Shown one piece after another: positions 1 to 11,730 of a stretch of 64,000 nt of DNA. Each line of letters opens with the position of its first letter. Positions within the stretch are counted from its first letter, which is position 1. The notes under the pieces are model-generated. The model was not told where the DNA came from and made no database searches. It saw nothing but the letters and a program-made list of their open reading frames with translations. A program made the position numbers and the translations under genes. Source of the stretch: Symsagittifera roscoffensis. Lineage: Eukaryota; Xenacoelomorpha; Acoela; Convolutidae. The DNA is taken from positions 25,379,254-25,443,253 of the forward strand of contig NC_087065.1 in assembly GCF_963678635.1 (NCBI RefSeq), in the 5' to 3' direction.

Positions 1-1131
1 GGATTCCGCAACTGTAAGTGGATTTCGCAAAACATAAGCGGAATCCGCAAATGTAAGCGGATTCCGCAAACTGTAAGTGGGTTCCAAACTTTGTTTATTA
101 CTGAACTTGCATATGAACAATTAAAAGCTAGAGCTGGAATTCTTATCTCTAGCATTGCGGAATTTAAAAGCAAGGACTTAACCATTATTGTCAGCGAAAT
201 CCACGAACAAGTTTTAAAACATCGGTTACCTAAATCGGTGGATGTCATCCTGTAGTATTTTGGAAACACAACACCGAATACTTTCAGTATTTGGAGTTAC
301 TGAGAAATATAACACACTGCATATCGCCGCATAAGGTCAAAATTTTGGATTGCTTTAATCCCAAATACTGATTTTTGAAGCATAACGCCGAATAAATTCA
401 GTAATTGTAGTCAATGGGTTGAGAGTGTATGGAAACACAAACACACAGCATATCGCCAAATTATGTCAGTATTTGGGATTCCATCGATCCCAAATACCGG
501 TCAGTACTTGGGATTGATGGAATCCCAAAAATTGGAATAATATGGAATACATATGAAATAAAATCATTACTTGGAGTCATTAGGTTGGGAGGGATTACAA
601 ACACAAGGCATAGGAAATCGTCGACTTAATTCAGTATTTGGGATTTCATCGATCCAAAATCCTGGTCAGTAATTAAGATTCCATTAATCCGAAACACTGA
701 TCTAGTAAATTCCTGTTCTAGTGAAATCAAATCCTGTACTGAATAAAAGATATAATTTTAAATGTTTAAATACAAAACAAAATGCGGATTCCACTTACAA
801 TTAAAGGTTTCTATTTACACTTTGCGGATTCTGCTTACCGTTGCGGATTCCGCAACAGCTGAATTTAACAAAAAAACACATGTGTTATTGTTTGTTTGTG
901 GACTCCACAAACTGTTCTGGATTCCGCAGATATGGTTGAGGATTCCGCAAATTCGTCTATTTTGAGGCAATTTTGAGCGGAACAGTGTTTTAAGTATTTG
1001 TTTGTGGAATCCATAACAGCGAAGAAGATTTAAAAAAAATAGGAATAATCTGGATTCCGCAAAAAATCTGATTTTGGCCTGTTGTGTAATCCGCATACAA
1101 TGCACAGAATGCACAGTTTGGCCTCCTAATG
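1..1131 (-). mobile_element. 22-bp-TIR non-autonomous transposon, copy 1 (cut by window edge)
   Basis: This is the right-hand part of a DNA transposon. Its terminal inverted repeat lies at 1110-1131 and reads TGCACAGTTTGGCCTCCTAA then TG. Read on the minus strand from 1131, it is closely similar to the start of the full copy at 29121-30508, so the two copies are in opposite orientation. Inside are many copies of a 15-bp palindromic motif close to TTGCGGAATCCGCAA (1-90 and 780-1090). The middle (240-720) holds diverged units of the tandem repeat seen in the other copy, with self-complementary stretches around CAGTATTTGGGATT. No protein is encoded. The other end lies before base 1. Confidence 0.75.
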
Positions 1132-1158
1132 TATCAACTGCTTGAAATCGATAATATT

Positions 1159-2033
1159 CCCGCACCGAGCGCCCATGGATCATAATCAATTATTTTGTCA
1201 TAATATGGTCAGTATCTATAAAATTAAAAATTAATCGATTATAATTCATTAATTTTGAATTATAATCCAATTATTTTGTTTGCCAATTTAAACCATTATA
1301 GTTGATCATTATCAATTATAAGAGATTTTTTTCGAGGTGTTCATCATGAAATTTACAGCATTTTTCAAAGTTACATCATTTTCTATTTGGTGCAGTCGTT
1401 ACGTATAACGTTCCATATAATGTTTCACTTCAAATTAAAATGTATATAATTTTTGTCTCTACTTTTTCAATTCATATCAGCTTACACCCCCTTAACTTTA
1501 CACTTAACCCCCCCCCCCGGCTCTTTTTCCTTTTCCCCCACCTCTCACTAGCATCAATTTTATGGTGTAACAAGGATTTTGCAAGGTTAAACAGTAAGAC
1601 TAAATATGTTTGTCATGGCCTAATTAGTTCGCATGCCAGTTATCATAACCTTCGGATATTGTGAACAAAATTTCACTAAAAAAAATTTCATGTGGAGGGA
1701 AAAGGAAAAAGAGCCCCTCCCTGCCAGCTTACCACAAGCGCCATTCAACACCCCGTCCCCGTTTATGCCCCTTCCCCATTTTCCCAGTTTACCCCCCCCC
1801 CCCCCCCCCCCCCCCACAGTTACCCACCCCCCTCCCACAGTTTACCCAAACCCCCCCCCCCCCGTTTACCACCCCGTCCCCAGTTTACCACCCCCCCCCC
1901 GTTCTTTCTAGATTTTAATGGCAATATAATCGATTTCGTGTCTGAATTTTATATCTGTAATGGATTATAATGGATTATTTTTGTCTCGAGAATCCATTAT
2001 AATCGATTAGAATCCATGGGTGCTTGGTGCGGG
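1159..2033. mobile_element. CCC...GGG-ended AT-rich transposon, copy 1
   Basis: The element is bounded by a 22-bp inverted repeat, 1159-1180 (CCCGCACCGAGCGCCCATGG then AT) and 2012-2033, matching at 20 of 22 positions. It is flanked by TT on both sides, consistent with a 2-bp target duplication. The interior has degenerate repeats of TATAATCGATTATAATCC and, at 1503-1516 and 1793-1905, long C tracts on the plus strand. Open frames across the C tracts are low-complexity and unlikely to be genes. It lies 27 bp from the end of the neighbouring 22-bp-TIR element. No transposase is present, and the superfamily is not settled. Confidence 0.65.
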
Positions 2034-2967
2034 TTACTTTAAACAAAGATGCAACCAAAAGAAATACTATAACTTCAGTATGACCTCTAAAGAAAAACGT
2101 AACAAGAAAAATCGTCATGAAACAAAACAGATTGTCTATTAACCACTTAAGTATATCAAAAGACGATTAACTAAGTTTCAAAGAGCTGTTGATTTTAAAA
2201 CAATGAAGGAATCGCAAAATTAATTTTAAGAGTTTTACCGAAGTATACCAGGGAAACCGGGATGGGTATAATAATTAGACATAGTCTCTGCCAATTTTGA
2301 TAGGTTAAAATACTTTCTATTTTTGAGAAAATAGGTTTTCAACTATATATATTGATTTCGTGTTCTAAAGAATTATTTTATTGATATTGAAGAGCTTGTC
2401 AAAATTTTTGTCAAGTGGCAATTATTAAAAATAATTAGAAATAACGACTATGTTTTTGAGAGGTGTTTTGCAGTGCGTTTGCTCATTGATATGGTATTTA
2501 CTGCAAATTTCATGAATGACCTGAACTTGGCACTCAGAATGTCAATTATGGTGAGTAATGGATGACCATTTTTTTCCGCTTGAAAACTATAGTGGTGTTT
2601 TGCTTAAGTTAGAACATTAAGGTTTGTTTTTGACTTTGTACGACTTGAACTGATGTTCATATTGATGATTAGGAGCAATAAATTAGGGCTTCTGGCTTGC
2701 TATTGCTCTTAAGAAGTCCGTAAATATTGCATTTAATGATTTCTTGACGAAATTGAGCAAAAAAAAGGATTTTTAGAAAAAAAATTTATTGACAAAAAAA
2801 TTACTACATTAACCAGGCAAAATCTGACAATTTCTCTGACAAACACAAAAAAAATCATTGACTTATTTTTTTAGTAAAGGCCTGAGTTGTTTAGTCTAAG
2901 ACCCAATTGCACTGATTAAAAGTGATTTTTTTTCTGCAAAATAGATTTTCATGGAAACTTAAGTTTA
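2034..2967. other. AT-rich DNA, no gene seen
   Basis: No coding frame, RNA gene or clear repeat boundary was found. The stretch is AT-rich with A and T runs. Confidence 0.5.
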
Positions 2968-3729
2968 CCCGCACCCAGTAAAAAGAGAAAAAATATATTC
3001 TTCAGCAAAATTTTAAATAATTAGAAGCGCCAATTTTGGTTATTTAAACAATTAATAATCTATTAGAATGATAACCTTTGTGGTGATATTTCAGTAAATT
3101 ACAGTCAATTATAATTGATCATTATTTTTCCTAAAATCTCTTACAATTTAGATATTTAAATAGTACAGTAAAAACCGAATTTAATGTAATTTAAGCTATA
3201 AGCTTGGATCTAGGACTTTTTTAGACAATTTTTGGAAAATTTGATAAAAAGAAACAACAAGTTTTTTTTGCGCGCTCTCCCACCTCAAAATTAGTATATA
3301 TTGGTGCTTAGGCTCAGTCACCAAAAATGAATATCTCAAGATAGTTCTAGGAAGGAAACACCAGCCCCCCCCCCCCAAAAAAAAGAAACCGCCCCCAGCT
3401 ATAAGTGCAAAATTACAGTTTCTTTTAAATCGGTTACCAACTGAAAAGCACACAAAACAAAACAAAAAAAAACGAAATGAGGCGATGACTATTATTGAAT
3501 AATAATGGATTATAATCCGTTACAATGGATAATAATTCAAGAAAATTTGAGAATTTTTTTAAATTGATTATGAACGATTATGAACGGTTATAATGATTTT
3601 TATTGATTCAAAAAATAGTAACATTATTATCCATTTTTAATCGATTATATTCAATTTTTTTTTGAAATTTATGGAGACTGACAATAAAAACCCATGATAA
3701 TCTATTATTTTCTTTTTTTTGATTGCGGG
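2968..3729. mobile_element. CCC...GGG-ended AT-rich transposon, copy 2
   Basis: The left end is CCCGCACCCAG at 2968 and the right end is TTGCGGG at 3723-3729. TA stands directly outside both ends, a candidate 2-bp target duplication. The interior again contains the ATTATAATC-type degenerate repeat (3060-3130, 3490-3720). It is interrupted at 3203-3398 by a small hAT MITE with its own target duplication. The right terminal repeat is short and decayed, so the assignment is weaker than for copy 1. Confidence 0.5.
3203..3398 (+). mobile_element. hAT-type MITE, short copy nested in another element
   Basis: It begins with a reduced form of the family end (GGATCTAGG) and ends CCGCCCCCAG. Inside is the family block TCAAAATTAGTATATATTGG followed by a C tract. 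CTATAAG is found directly left (3196-3202) and right (3399-3405), seven matching bases of an 8-bp hAT target duplication. It sits inside the CCC...GGG element at 2968-3729 and is therefore younger than it. Confidence 0.65.
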
Positions 3730-4008
3730 TAAATCTTAAAATACTTCAAGGTACGACTGATTACAAGTGTAATCAAACATTATCTAAAAAAATGTGAGGT
3801 CTTTAATTAATGCACGTTAGCAGTCTTCAAAAAAATTCCAATAATTTATTCAGAATTTCAAGTCCTCATTGAAAAAAACTTCTTTTCATTACGAGATCAA
3901 AGTGTGTATTTTGTGAATTGTGAGCTAGTTTCGCAACAAGGGCGCTCCCTATGATCTTCCTTTGTTCTTTCGTTTTCTTCGATTATCCCAGCAAAATTTT
4001 TAATATAT

Positions 4009-4089
4009 TTAAAGACTTGTCTCTGGATTCCAGAGATCTACAAACACCGATGTGGGCGCCTATCCAGTGCACAGTTTGGCCTCGTAATG
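4009..4089. mobile_element. Terminal fragment of the 22-bp-TIR transposon
   Basis: The stretch matches the right end of the full copy (30428-30508): the same AAGACTTGTCTCTGGA block, then ATCCAGTGCACAGTTTGGCC and TCGTAATG at 4082-4089. No partner end was found nearby, so it is a solitary fragment. Confidence 0.65.
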
Positions 4090-4768
4090 TTTGCCGTGAA
4101 AAAAAATCAAGTCTATATGTTTTCATCAAATAATTTAAAAAAAGAGCACATCAATGAACCGATTTTGCAAAAACATCCCTTGACCGACTGCATACAAATT
4201 TACGAAACAATTTTACACGATGTTCATCTCTTATACTGCACGTGAAGCACTTTTTGCAGCACTTTTACAGCAATTGCACTGAGAATTTTTATCTTAATTT
4301 TTCCTAATTTCCCATTTTTGTCAAAACCCCTTCAAAACGGTACTAAGTTGAGTCTCAGTTGGCGGCCTACAACTACAACAACTAACTTTTTTCATTCATT
4401 GAGAATAAGTTGGACAATATAGTCATAATTTGTTTGGTTAAAAAATCCTTATCATACGATTTTTTTTGTGTGACAATGCCATGATAAGCATTTTTTCTAA
4501 GCAAAATTTGTTTTGGGTAAATCCCTAAAAAATTTTCTAGGCCATCGAGAAAAAGGTTTAATTAAATTGTTTTGGGAGCAAAAGCATTATCACAAGCGTG
4601 TGATTCATGAAAGTGGTAGAGAAAGCAGCTTTCCATTAAAGATGTTTTCAGTAGACCGTCCAACAACAGTTTTCAGAAAAATTATCAGAAAGTAATCATT
4701 GATCGATTTCAAGTTGGTTGTCACGAAACAAGATTTTACCTATGATCAAAATCATGCTAAATATACAA
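4090..4768. other. AT-rich DNA, no gene seen
   Basis: No supported feature. A 60-codon open frame at 4513-4695 has no recognisable motif and is probably chance. Confidence 0.4.
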
Positions 4769-5244
4769 AATTTAATCATATAACTGGAAAGAAGTATGGT
4801 AACTTTTAAGTTTTGACTATTTACGGAACACTTTTGTTGATAGTCCTATGACATGATTGAAGCATCCTTTTTTGAATCAAATCTATGGATTAAATTTAGT
4901 TTGCCTAGTCTAGCAATAAGCATGCGTTTTTGTATCAAAATTGAGTCTTTTTGCCGGGTTAATAACTTGTTTATTAGAACCACTGGAATCATTCGATTTA
5001 AATACTGGAATTTAAATCGAAAGATTCCAGTGGTTCTAATAAACAAGTTATTAACCCGGAAAAAAGACTCAATTTTGATACAAAAACGCATGCTTATTGC
5101 TAGAGTAGGCAAAATAAATTTAATCCATGGATTTGATTCAAAAAAGGATGCTTCAATCATGTCATAGGACAGTCAACAAAAGTGTTCCGTAATTAGTCAA
5201 AACTTAAAAGTTACCATACTTCTTTCCAGTTGTATGATTATATT
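4769..5244. repeat. Near-perfect palindrome, arms about 235 bp
   Basis: Positions x and 10013-x are complementary almost throughout: TCGATTTAAAT at 4993-5003 pairs with 5010-5020, CATGATTGA at 4852-4860 with 5153-5161, AATCATA at 4774-4780 with 5233-5239. The unpaired centre is only about six bases (5004-5009). Register is kept end to end, so no indel has accumulated. Two nearly identical 104-codon open frames on opposite strands (4853-5167 plus, 4846-5160 minus) are a by-product of the symmetry. It could be a fold-back element, a recent inverted duplication, or an assembly artefact. Confidence 0.85.
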
Positions 5245-5399
5245 GCAAGAGTAGCTGCATATTTGGTCCAGAAGTAACAACTATGCCTGAGACGACAACG
5301 GGTCTAGGTTAGAATTTGGTCAAGATCTGTTTATTTTAAACTGTAGAAACTCAATTAGAATAGTTCATCAGTATAAGGAATGAGTAGTATGTGTTTGGG

Positions 5400-5900
5400 C
5401 TGAAGTGGGGGGATGCCGGCGGTCCCCCATGTTTTAAGTTTCAGAAAACTTTCTCGGCAAGTTTCAATGTATTAAGTTAGTGAATAGATTTGCTTGTGTA
5501 TTAGTAATAAAAATTTAATGTATTAAGATAGGGAATAGTTTTTTCAATGTATTATAAGGGGAAAAAATTTTCTCAATCTATAAGGATAAGTCATACCAAG
5601 TTTCAGATGGAAAGTTTCAGAAAGTTTTTGACGTCCGACTTTTCCATCTGCTAAGATAGTGTATAGAACTCCCGATGTATTAGTAATAAAAAGTCAATTT
5701 ATAGAGATAGGGGGACAGATTGTCCGATGTAATAAGATAGGTTATACGTTTTAGATGTTAGGATGCTAAGTTTCGGATGAAAAGTTTCAAACAATCCCGT
5801 GTGTTAAGATAGGGTATAGATTTGTTCATGCATTAAGATTGGCAACTAAATTCCCATGTATTGAGAGCTGCTTAAGATTTTGTGATGTTTTAAGATGCAA
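5400..5900. repeat. Degenerate tandem array, unit about 35-40 bp
   Basis: Recurring variants of ATGTATTAAGATAGGGAATA with spacers of T and C occur at irregular intervals of roughly 35-60 bases (for example near 5470, 5520, 5650, 5715, 5810, 5850). Blocks of AAGTTTCAGATGGAAAGTTT are interspersed. No coding potential. Confidence 0.55.
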
Positions 5901-7560
5901 TGTTTTAGTATCATGGTAACAAATTGGTAAGAAAATTGAACTTTTGTGCAGAAATCTCAAAGTTTTGAAAAAAAAATTCCAAAAAATTGTTTTTTGACAT
6001 TTATTTTAATATTTGGTTGCTTTTCTCATTAATGTAAAATATCAAAGAAAATTGAATGTAACGAATAGAATAAACTGAAGCCCCAATTGTTTTTTAAATG
6101 GTATCTTTTTCAGATAATTACACGGACTTTTCCATAAAAAACTGCATTTTTCTTCATTTTTTTAAAATTTGAAAACACGATAAGATTTGGTCTATTTTGA
6201 ACCAGTTCGTGGGCTATATAGTGTACTGACTTTCTAAATTAAAGCTCATATTGGCTGAAACTAAGCTGAAACCGTGGTGAAACGTATAGAAAATCTCCAA
6301 TTTCTCGGAAATTTTTTTTGAAAATAACCATAATGTAGGAGAATAAAATAAGACTTTATTCGTGTAAGACTTGGCATCTGTACAAAAGTCTCGACTTTAC
6401 ACCTTTTATATGTAAGTTTAACAAGGTTTTTGGTCCAGGTAAATAAAAATCTATCGACAAAATCATTTCAATTGATCAGTATTAGCAAAATTTATTGAAA
6501 TTTAATGAAAAAAAATTTGTGATTCGAATCTTTCTCGTTTTTTTGACAATTATTAAAATCAGTACAACTTTAGAGAAAATTTTAAATTTTTGCACAAACT
6601 CCAATTTTATCCAAGTTTTCACTAAATTTATCATTCTGTTATTAAAAAAGAACAATTTCGAGGAACTTTCAGAAACAATTTTCAAAAATATACATTTTAT
6701 TTGACAAAACTCATTCAATTTTGAATATACACATTTTTTCTTAAAACCACACAATTTCTGCTATTTCATCTGTATTAGCACTGGATCGATCTATTTAATG
6801 CTTAATACAAGCATATTAAAATGAGGTTATATTTCAATAACATTTACTCATAATCTTTCTTTTGATTCTACAACATTAATTATCATGAAATTTCCAAAGA
6901 AGGCTGATGTTCTAAGTTAGAACCTGCTCTCTGTTTTCATTGAGTTTTTCGTTTTTGAGCTCACTTTGCTTGAAATTTTAGGCCGAATTGGGAAATTTAC
7001 GGGGAAAAATATCTATTGAACGAACAAATTGCCGACAGTGGTAAAACTAGTGATAAACCTCAACAACTGAATTTTAGTCTGTAATTGTGCAATTTTTAAG
7101 CAAATGAAGTTCTCTAACTGAATAGCTAATTTGAACGTTGTCAGCAAAATACAACTTTTGCAAACAATAGCTATCAATTTTCTTGCAAATTAATGGTAAA
7201 GTCTTCTTTTAATCTTGATTTTTGTCCAAAGTACTCAAAAAAGATTGAGTGAAAACGAATTGGAGCCATTTAAAACACATGTTAGAAATGATTTTAAAGG
7301 TGTATTTTTATGAAATTTTTGATGATTGATACAACAGCAAACCTTCTGTTTTTATTAGAAACTCTTTCTATGCACACCTTTCTCCGGAATTTCTTAACTG
7401 AAATACAAGTAGAAATACGCAGTGAAACCTAGTTTTTGTTCTCTAATTTTTCTTAACTCTACCAAAAAAAAATGCTTTAAGAAATTTAACTCAGAAAAAA
7501 ATTGATTAAAAAACTGTGGTTAAACAATTTGTTGTTATATAAATTTTAAGCAAGTTTGAT
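5901..7560. other. AT-rich DNA, no gene seen
   Basis: Open frames around 6482-6754 on both strands are low-complexity (K, N, F and I rich) and lack motifs. Nothing else was recognised. Confidence 0.4.
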
Positions 7561-8643
7561 TCAAAATCATAAAACTGTATCATGATAGACTACAAACTCT
7601 GGAACAGCACATGTATTCCATATATCTGATACCTATTGGTCAAGATGGTCTTCTCAAAATATGAGAACCATTCAAAAAAAGATTCAACGCAGACTGTTAT
7701 GTTTGAAAAAATGTTTGAAAAAGGTTAAACAAGCTAGTCCTGCAAAACTAAAATATTTGTTCTGAGATTATTTACAGGGGAAAAACTGAAGCTTAAATTG
7801 GCCAATTTGATTCCAGTCCTAACAGAGAGTAATCATAATCAAGCAGTTTCTTCAATTTTTGACCACAAGCCTGACTGCCAGTGATAAGTAAGCTCCTGGA
7901 AAGCTTCACAAACATGATACCGTACTTCAAAAAATCTGACTCAACCAACAAAAAGCAGTTCAATGTTCGGTTATGTCGAGTGTCAGTTGATGCCGTCGTT
8001 TCAAATCAAAAAGATATAAGACAAAGTCTTAATGATCAAACAAAACTGACACAATGCACGTTGATAAAACTGTAAAAAGCCTTCGATATGGTAGATCATT
8101 TATTCTAAGATCTTATTTGGGTCATAGGAAGCCGTTTGTAGTCATTAAACATGCAAACTAAAATATATTTGAAACTCGCACGATGAAAACCAGCTGTTTT
8201 GAAAATATGGTTTAAGCAAACTAGCTAAAATTAAACGCAGATAAAACCATAATTTTAGGCAAAACCAACCGGAAAAAAATATTTTAGAGTAAGGCGTTGA
8301 AAATACCATAGTAGATTTCCAAGGTGGATCACAAAGCGAATTTCATTAGCCCGTAAATACCATTCAACCCAAAATCAAAGATGAGAAAAAAAGCTTTTTT
8401 TTCTGCGAATAAGGTTTGTTTTAGTGAACTAGTAAAAGCAATGTCTTAAATTTTCAGATGTGAAAAAAAAACCTTTTCAGATTGTGAAAAAAATCATTGC
8501 AGATAATTTGAAATAACAAATTTTAAAATTGCGCAGTACAACAAGAAGACTACCAAAAGATGTACACAAATTCAAATGATCAATTATATTTAGACTAAAA
8601 TATGATCCTAAACTTCTTGATTATATAAAAGGATTAAGAAAAT
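7561..8643 (+). pseudogene. Decayed LINE (non-LTR retrotransposon) reverse transcriptase remnant
   Basis: Several blocks typical of a non-LTR reverse transcriptase appear on the plus strand in broken frames. A KAFDMVDH motif lies near 8076-8099, preceded by a stretch resembling the usual lead-in (SVDAVVSNQ... SLNDQTKL, 7985-8050). YLGHRKPFVV follows near 8114-8145, then LKLNADKTIILG near 8227-8262. A C-terminal block RRLPKDVHKFK and RLKYDPKLLDYIKGLRK ends at a stop near 8640. Only about 70 nt separate YLGHRK from LKLNADKT, where an intact enzyme has the catalytic FADD region, so that part is deleted. Several in-frame stops. The clade cannot be told. Confidence 0.7.
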
Positions 8644-9538
8644 AAAAATTGATTATATAGAATATTCTTCAATCCTGCAATTGAGTACATTCAATCAGTT
8701 TGTGAGACTGGTTAATAAAAGATTTTTTAGAAAAAATTATTGATGAAACATGAATTGTTTTCTGTTTTTTCATCTAGTATGTTTTTTTTTCTTTTCTGAC
8801 AAAAACCAACTAAAATAAGTTCTCAATAAGAAAACAATTGAAGTTGAAATTTGGCAAGTTTATTTTTTACCCAGTATCAAAAAATACTAAATGAATTTCC
8901 GCTTTGAAACACCTGTGCACGGACTTGTTGGTCAAATGGTGCTCTCCTAGGCAGTAAAATTCTTGACGTGGTTTGTGAATTTAATTGATAAATTGCCCAC
9001 AAAGGGACGACTGCTCAAAAACGTTCAAGCATTAACAAGTCAGAGCATTTCTTCTAAGTCGAAAATCCAAGGTTTTTGTTTTTGGTTTCACTGGGATCTA
9101 GAACGCAAGCAATTAGGTTTTCTTTAAATGAATTCCTCTGTTAAAAATCAGCCAAAAAATGCAACTTATTGCGGTTTAATTCCAATTTAGGCCAAGATTT
9201 ATACATTTTCGCCCAGGAGGGGAAGGAGGGTTTGTGTGGCGCCATTTTTTACTTCCTCAACCACTCATTGACAGCATTCAACTTGAAATTATATAAAAAT
9301 GTTTTGATTATTTATTACATCAATATCTTTGTTAATTAATAGATGATAAATTATTTCCGACAATACAAATTAAATTAGAGTATTCAAATTTGATTTAATC
9401 GGCCAATCTTTAATTGCATGAGGACATTAAAATGATGGATTCGAACATTTTTCGATCCTTATTTGATCTCATAGTTTCATGATTTGTCGACTCATGTCCC
9501 TTTTCTGTTGTATGGCCTTCACTATAGTATGGCCTTCT
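8644..9538. other. Intergenic, no gene seen
   Basis: Nothing recognised except a small triplication just downstream of the neighbouring gene's stop codon: AAGGCCATAC occurs three times on the minus strand between 9505 and 9555. The 3'UTR of that gene must lie here. ATTAAA-like signals are present near 9410-9430, but no cleavage site can be fixed. Confidence 0.4.
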
Positions 9539-11106
9539 TCATTGTATGGCCTTGACTAGTCCCTCGAGTAGTTCCTTGTTGTTGGATGCACACACAGTCT
9601 TGCTGCTGTCCCACTCCTTGTGGTCCTTCACCTTTTTCACTATCTTGTCCTTGTCCAGTCCCTCCACGTTGTTCTGGATTCCCACTATGAAGTTAGTGTC
9701 TTTTGCACCCAGACCTGCATTAGACAAATACGTCAAAAAAGATGCTATGTTTTCTTTTATAAGATGGCAGAAAATAATTTGCGAGTTTATGAAACTGCAT
9801 GATATAAAAATTTATGGCAGCAGAATTTTAGTTCCCATGGGTTAGAATGGTCATACTCTGTGATGATAATTGTGGTAATTTTTGACATTGACTACTCTTT
9901 GGAACTGGTTTCATGGGTTAAGCTTAGCGAAATTTCTAAGAAACACGAGAAATTTCCAAGAAAGTAGTACAGAATAATTTTAGAGTTACAATAAAAAATT
10001 TGAAAATAATATCGGGTGAAAAGGTATGCTACCTCTTACAAAAAGTTGAGAATTTGACGATATCTTTTATGAATTTGTCTTAACTTTAGAAACCTGACCT
10101 TTGTCTTGTCGAAAGAGAGGGATTCTCTTTTTGGCCTCTTCTCTGATCTCCTTGTACTTTCTCTCCTTCTGGTCATCTAGACTACCCACCACCACAAATC
10201 CTAAAAGGAATATGTTCCAATACAGGAGTTTGATTATTCAAAGTGTTATCTCTGACCTATACATTTGAAGTTTATTTGCATTACTCTTATTTTTTGTAGC
10301 TCGTAGTGCGTATTGAGTTTGCTTCAATCGAAAAATGTGAACGAAACTTTTTTGTAAGCAACCTCGATTAAAGTTAAACTTGATCAGCAAAAACGCTTGG
10401 CTTGAGCATCCAATCCAAATTAAATGGGCAGTTTTTGGTTGCTGTTTTCTGTTATGTTTCGATTTCTGCCGGTCTTACCCTTTACTAACTCCATGTTGAG
10501 TGACCTGTGGGTTCCGTCGTCTGTCAGGAAGTCACTTCCTTTCAGGGATTCCTCAGATCCATTCAAGCAGAAAAGATCCATCTCAAATGTCTGGAGTTAA
10601 ACAGGCAACGTTTAAGCTCGTTCAAACTGAACTCTTATGCAGTCTCTCTCCTTTGAGCATTCTCTTATGCAATCTCTTTAAGGAAATTTTCCTCTATCGT
10701 CCACATTTTCTTTTAAAATTTGATTTCTCATTTGCGAAAAGTGCATTAAAATGCCTCTGGAGGCAAAACATTTGAATGAGTTTAAATGGGTTGAAAATGT
10801 GATAATTATCTTCATTAAGAGCTTAGTTGATTTGTTTTTTCGAATAATTTTTTTAAATTAATTTATCAATTTCTGAGCTCGATATCTAAATATTTGCAAC
10901 TTTTGTTTATGTTCTGCTCATACTTTTCCCTCCTGGGTGATTTCGAACTGGAAGTGGGACCTTGGGGCTGTGCTGGACCTCCACTTGCAGCTCTTGACTG
11001 TGTTGGGGAAGGAGTCTTTCATGAGTGTCTGCATGAGCTTCTTGCTCTCCTCACAGTTCTCATTGTTCAGATACACCACCAGAAACTGAGCCTGCACTTT
11101 AGTCAT
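9539..11106 (-). CDS. Four-exon host gene, about 190 aa, function unknown
   Basis: This is a spliced gene built from exons 11106-10924, 10590-10479, 10200-10099 and 9714-9539. All junctions are GT-AG: donors GTATGA, GTAAGA and GTCAGG; acceptors CTCCAG, TTTTAG and ATGCAG. The reading frame is kept through all three introns (phases 0, 1, 1; sizes 333, 278, 384 bp), ending in TGA at 9539-9541. The total of 573 coding bases gives 190 residues. Exons are clearly richer in G and C than the introns. The start is MTKVQAQFLVVYLNNENCEE, preceded by an in-frame TAG, so this ATG is the first possible. The protein is hydrophilic and lysine- and glutamate-rich in its second half, with no membrane segment or signal peptide and about five cysteines. 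I do not recognise the family. Near the C-terminus it reads TNFIVGIQNNVEGLDKDKIV. It is the only well-supported cellular gene in the window. Confidence 0.8.
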
Positions 11107-11130
11107 ACTCTTCTATGGTTCTAGAAAAAC
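11107..11130 (-). promoter_or_regulatory. 3' splice acceptor just upstream of the start codon
   Basis: On the minus strand a pyrimidine-rich TTGTTTTTCTAG ends at 11121, leaving only 14 bases (11120-11107) before the ATG. All three frames of this leader hit a stop, so it is untranslated. It is either the end of a 5'UTR intron or a spliced-leader trans-splice site. Confidence 0.5.
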
Positions 11131-11638
11131 AATAATTCACTATCATTAATTAAATTCCAACAATAATCAGCAAAGAAAAATCGTTTTGTTCTTTTTTATA
11201 ACATTACTTTCTAATAGAATAACCATTAGATCTAAAAAATTGTTCCTACATTCGTTCTCATGTTTGCGTAAATGGGATTAATAAATTTTCATTTTAACGT
11301 TCAAAAAGTCAAAATTAAGATAGATTACGCTCGCTCTATCTAAAAGCTTAAGTAAGAGCGTTATGCAAGCTCTATTCGCTCAAAAAATTCTTAGCTCTAA
11401 CGTTTTCTTAGCCTGCCGATTTTCAATTAGACTGATCTAAGAACAGGAAAAAAATATTTAAGTAAAGCAGAACCTGTAACTATAATTTTGATCAGTATCC
11501 TTGTTTCCTTATTTTTGAATTGATTCATTTGCTGTTAACTACCCTTGCTATATGCATGGGTTTTGCTAGCGGGTATACAAGACTTTTTTTTTACTGTAGA
11601 CAACTTTGTTCACAGGACTCTTCCACTCCTGGTTGTAC

Positions 11639-11730
11639 CTTGGTTCTTGAAGAATTCAAAATTCTTAATGACTCCTGCACACTTAGCCTCGAGGTTACGA
11701 ATGCGCCTGGGACGGCAAAGGTCCTTTGTA
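11639..11730 (-). other. Candidate orphan exon
   Basis: On the minus strand an exon-like, relatively GC-rich stretch encodes DLCRPRRIRNLEAKCAGVIK and a few more residues. It ends at a possible donor, CCAAG/GTACAA, at 11638. It lies about 530 bp upstream of the four-exon gene on the same strand. Splicing into that gene's first exon gives a stop in every phase, so it would be UTR, another gene, or chance. The upstream boundary is uncertain. Confidence 0.2.

Noticed and set aside
1620-1970. Overlapping proline- or glycine-rich open frames on both strands
   Set aside because: They follow from long C tracts in a transposon; no start context, no non-repetitive protein sequence.
4846-5167. Two nearly identical 104-codon frames on opposite strands
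   Set aside because: A direct consequence of the palindrome; no motif.
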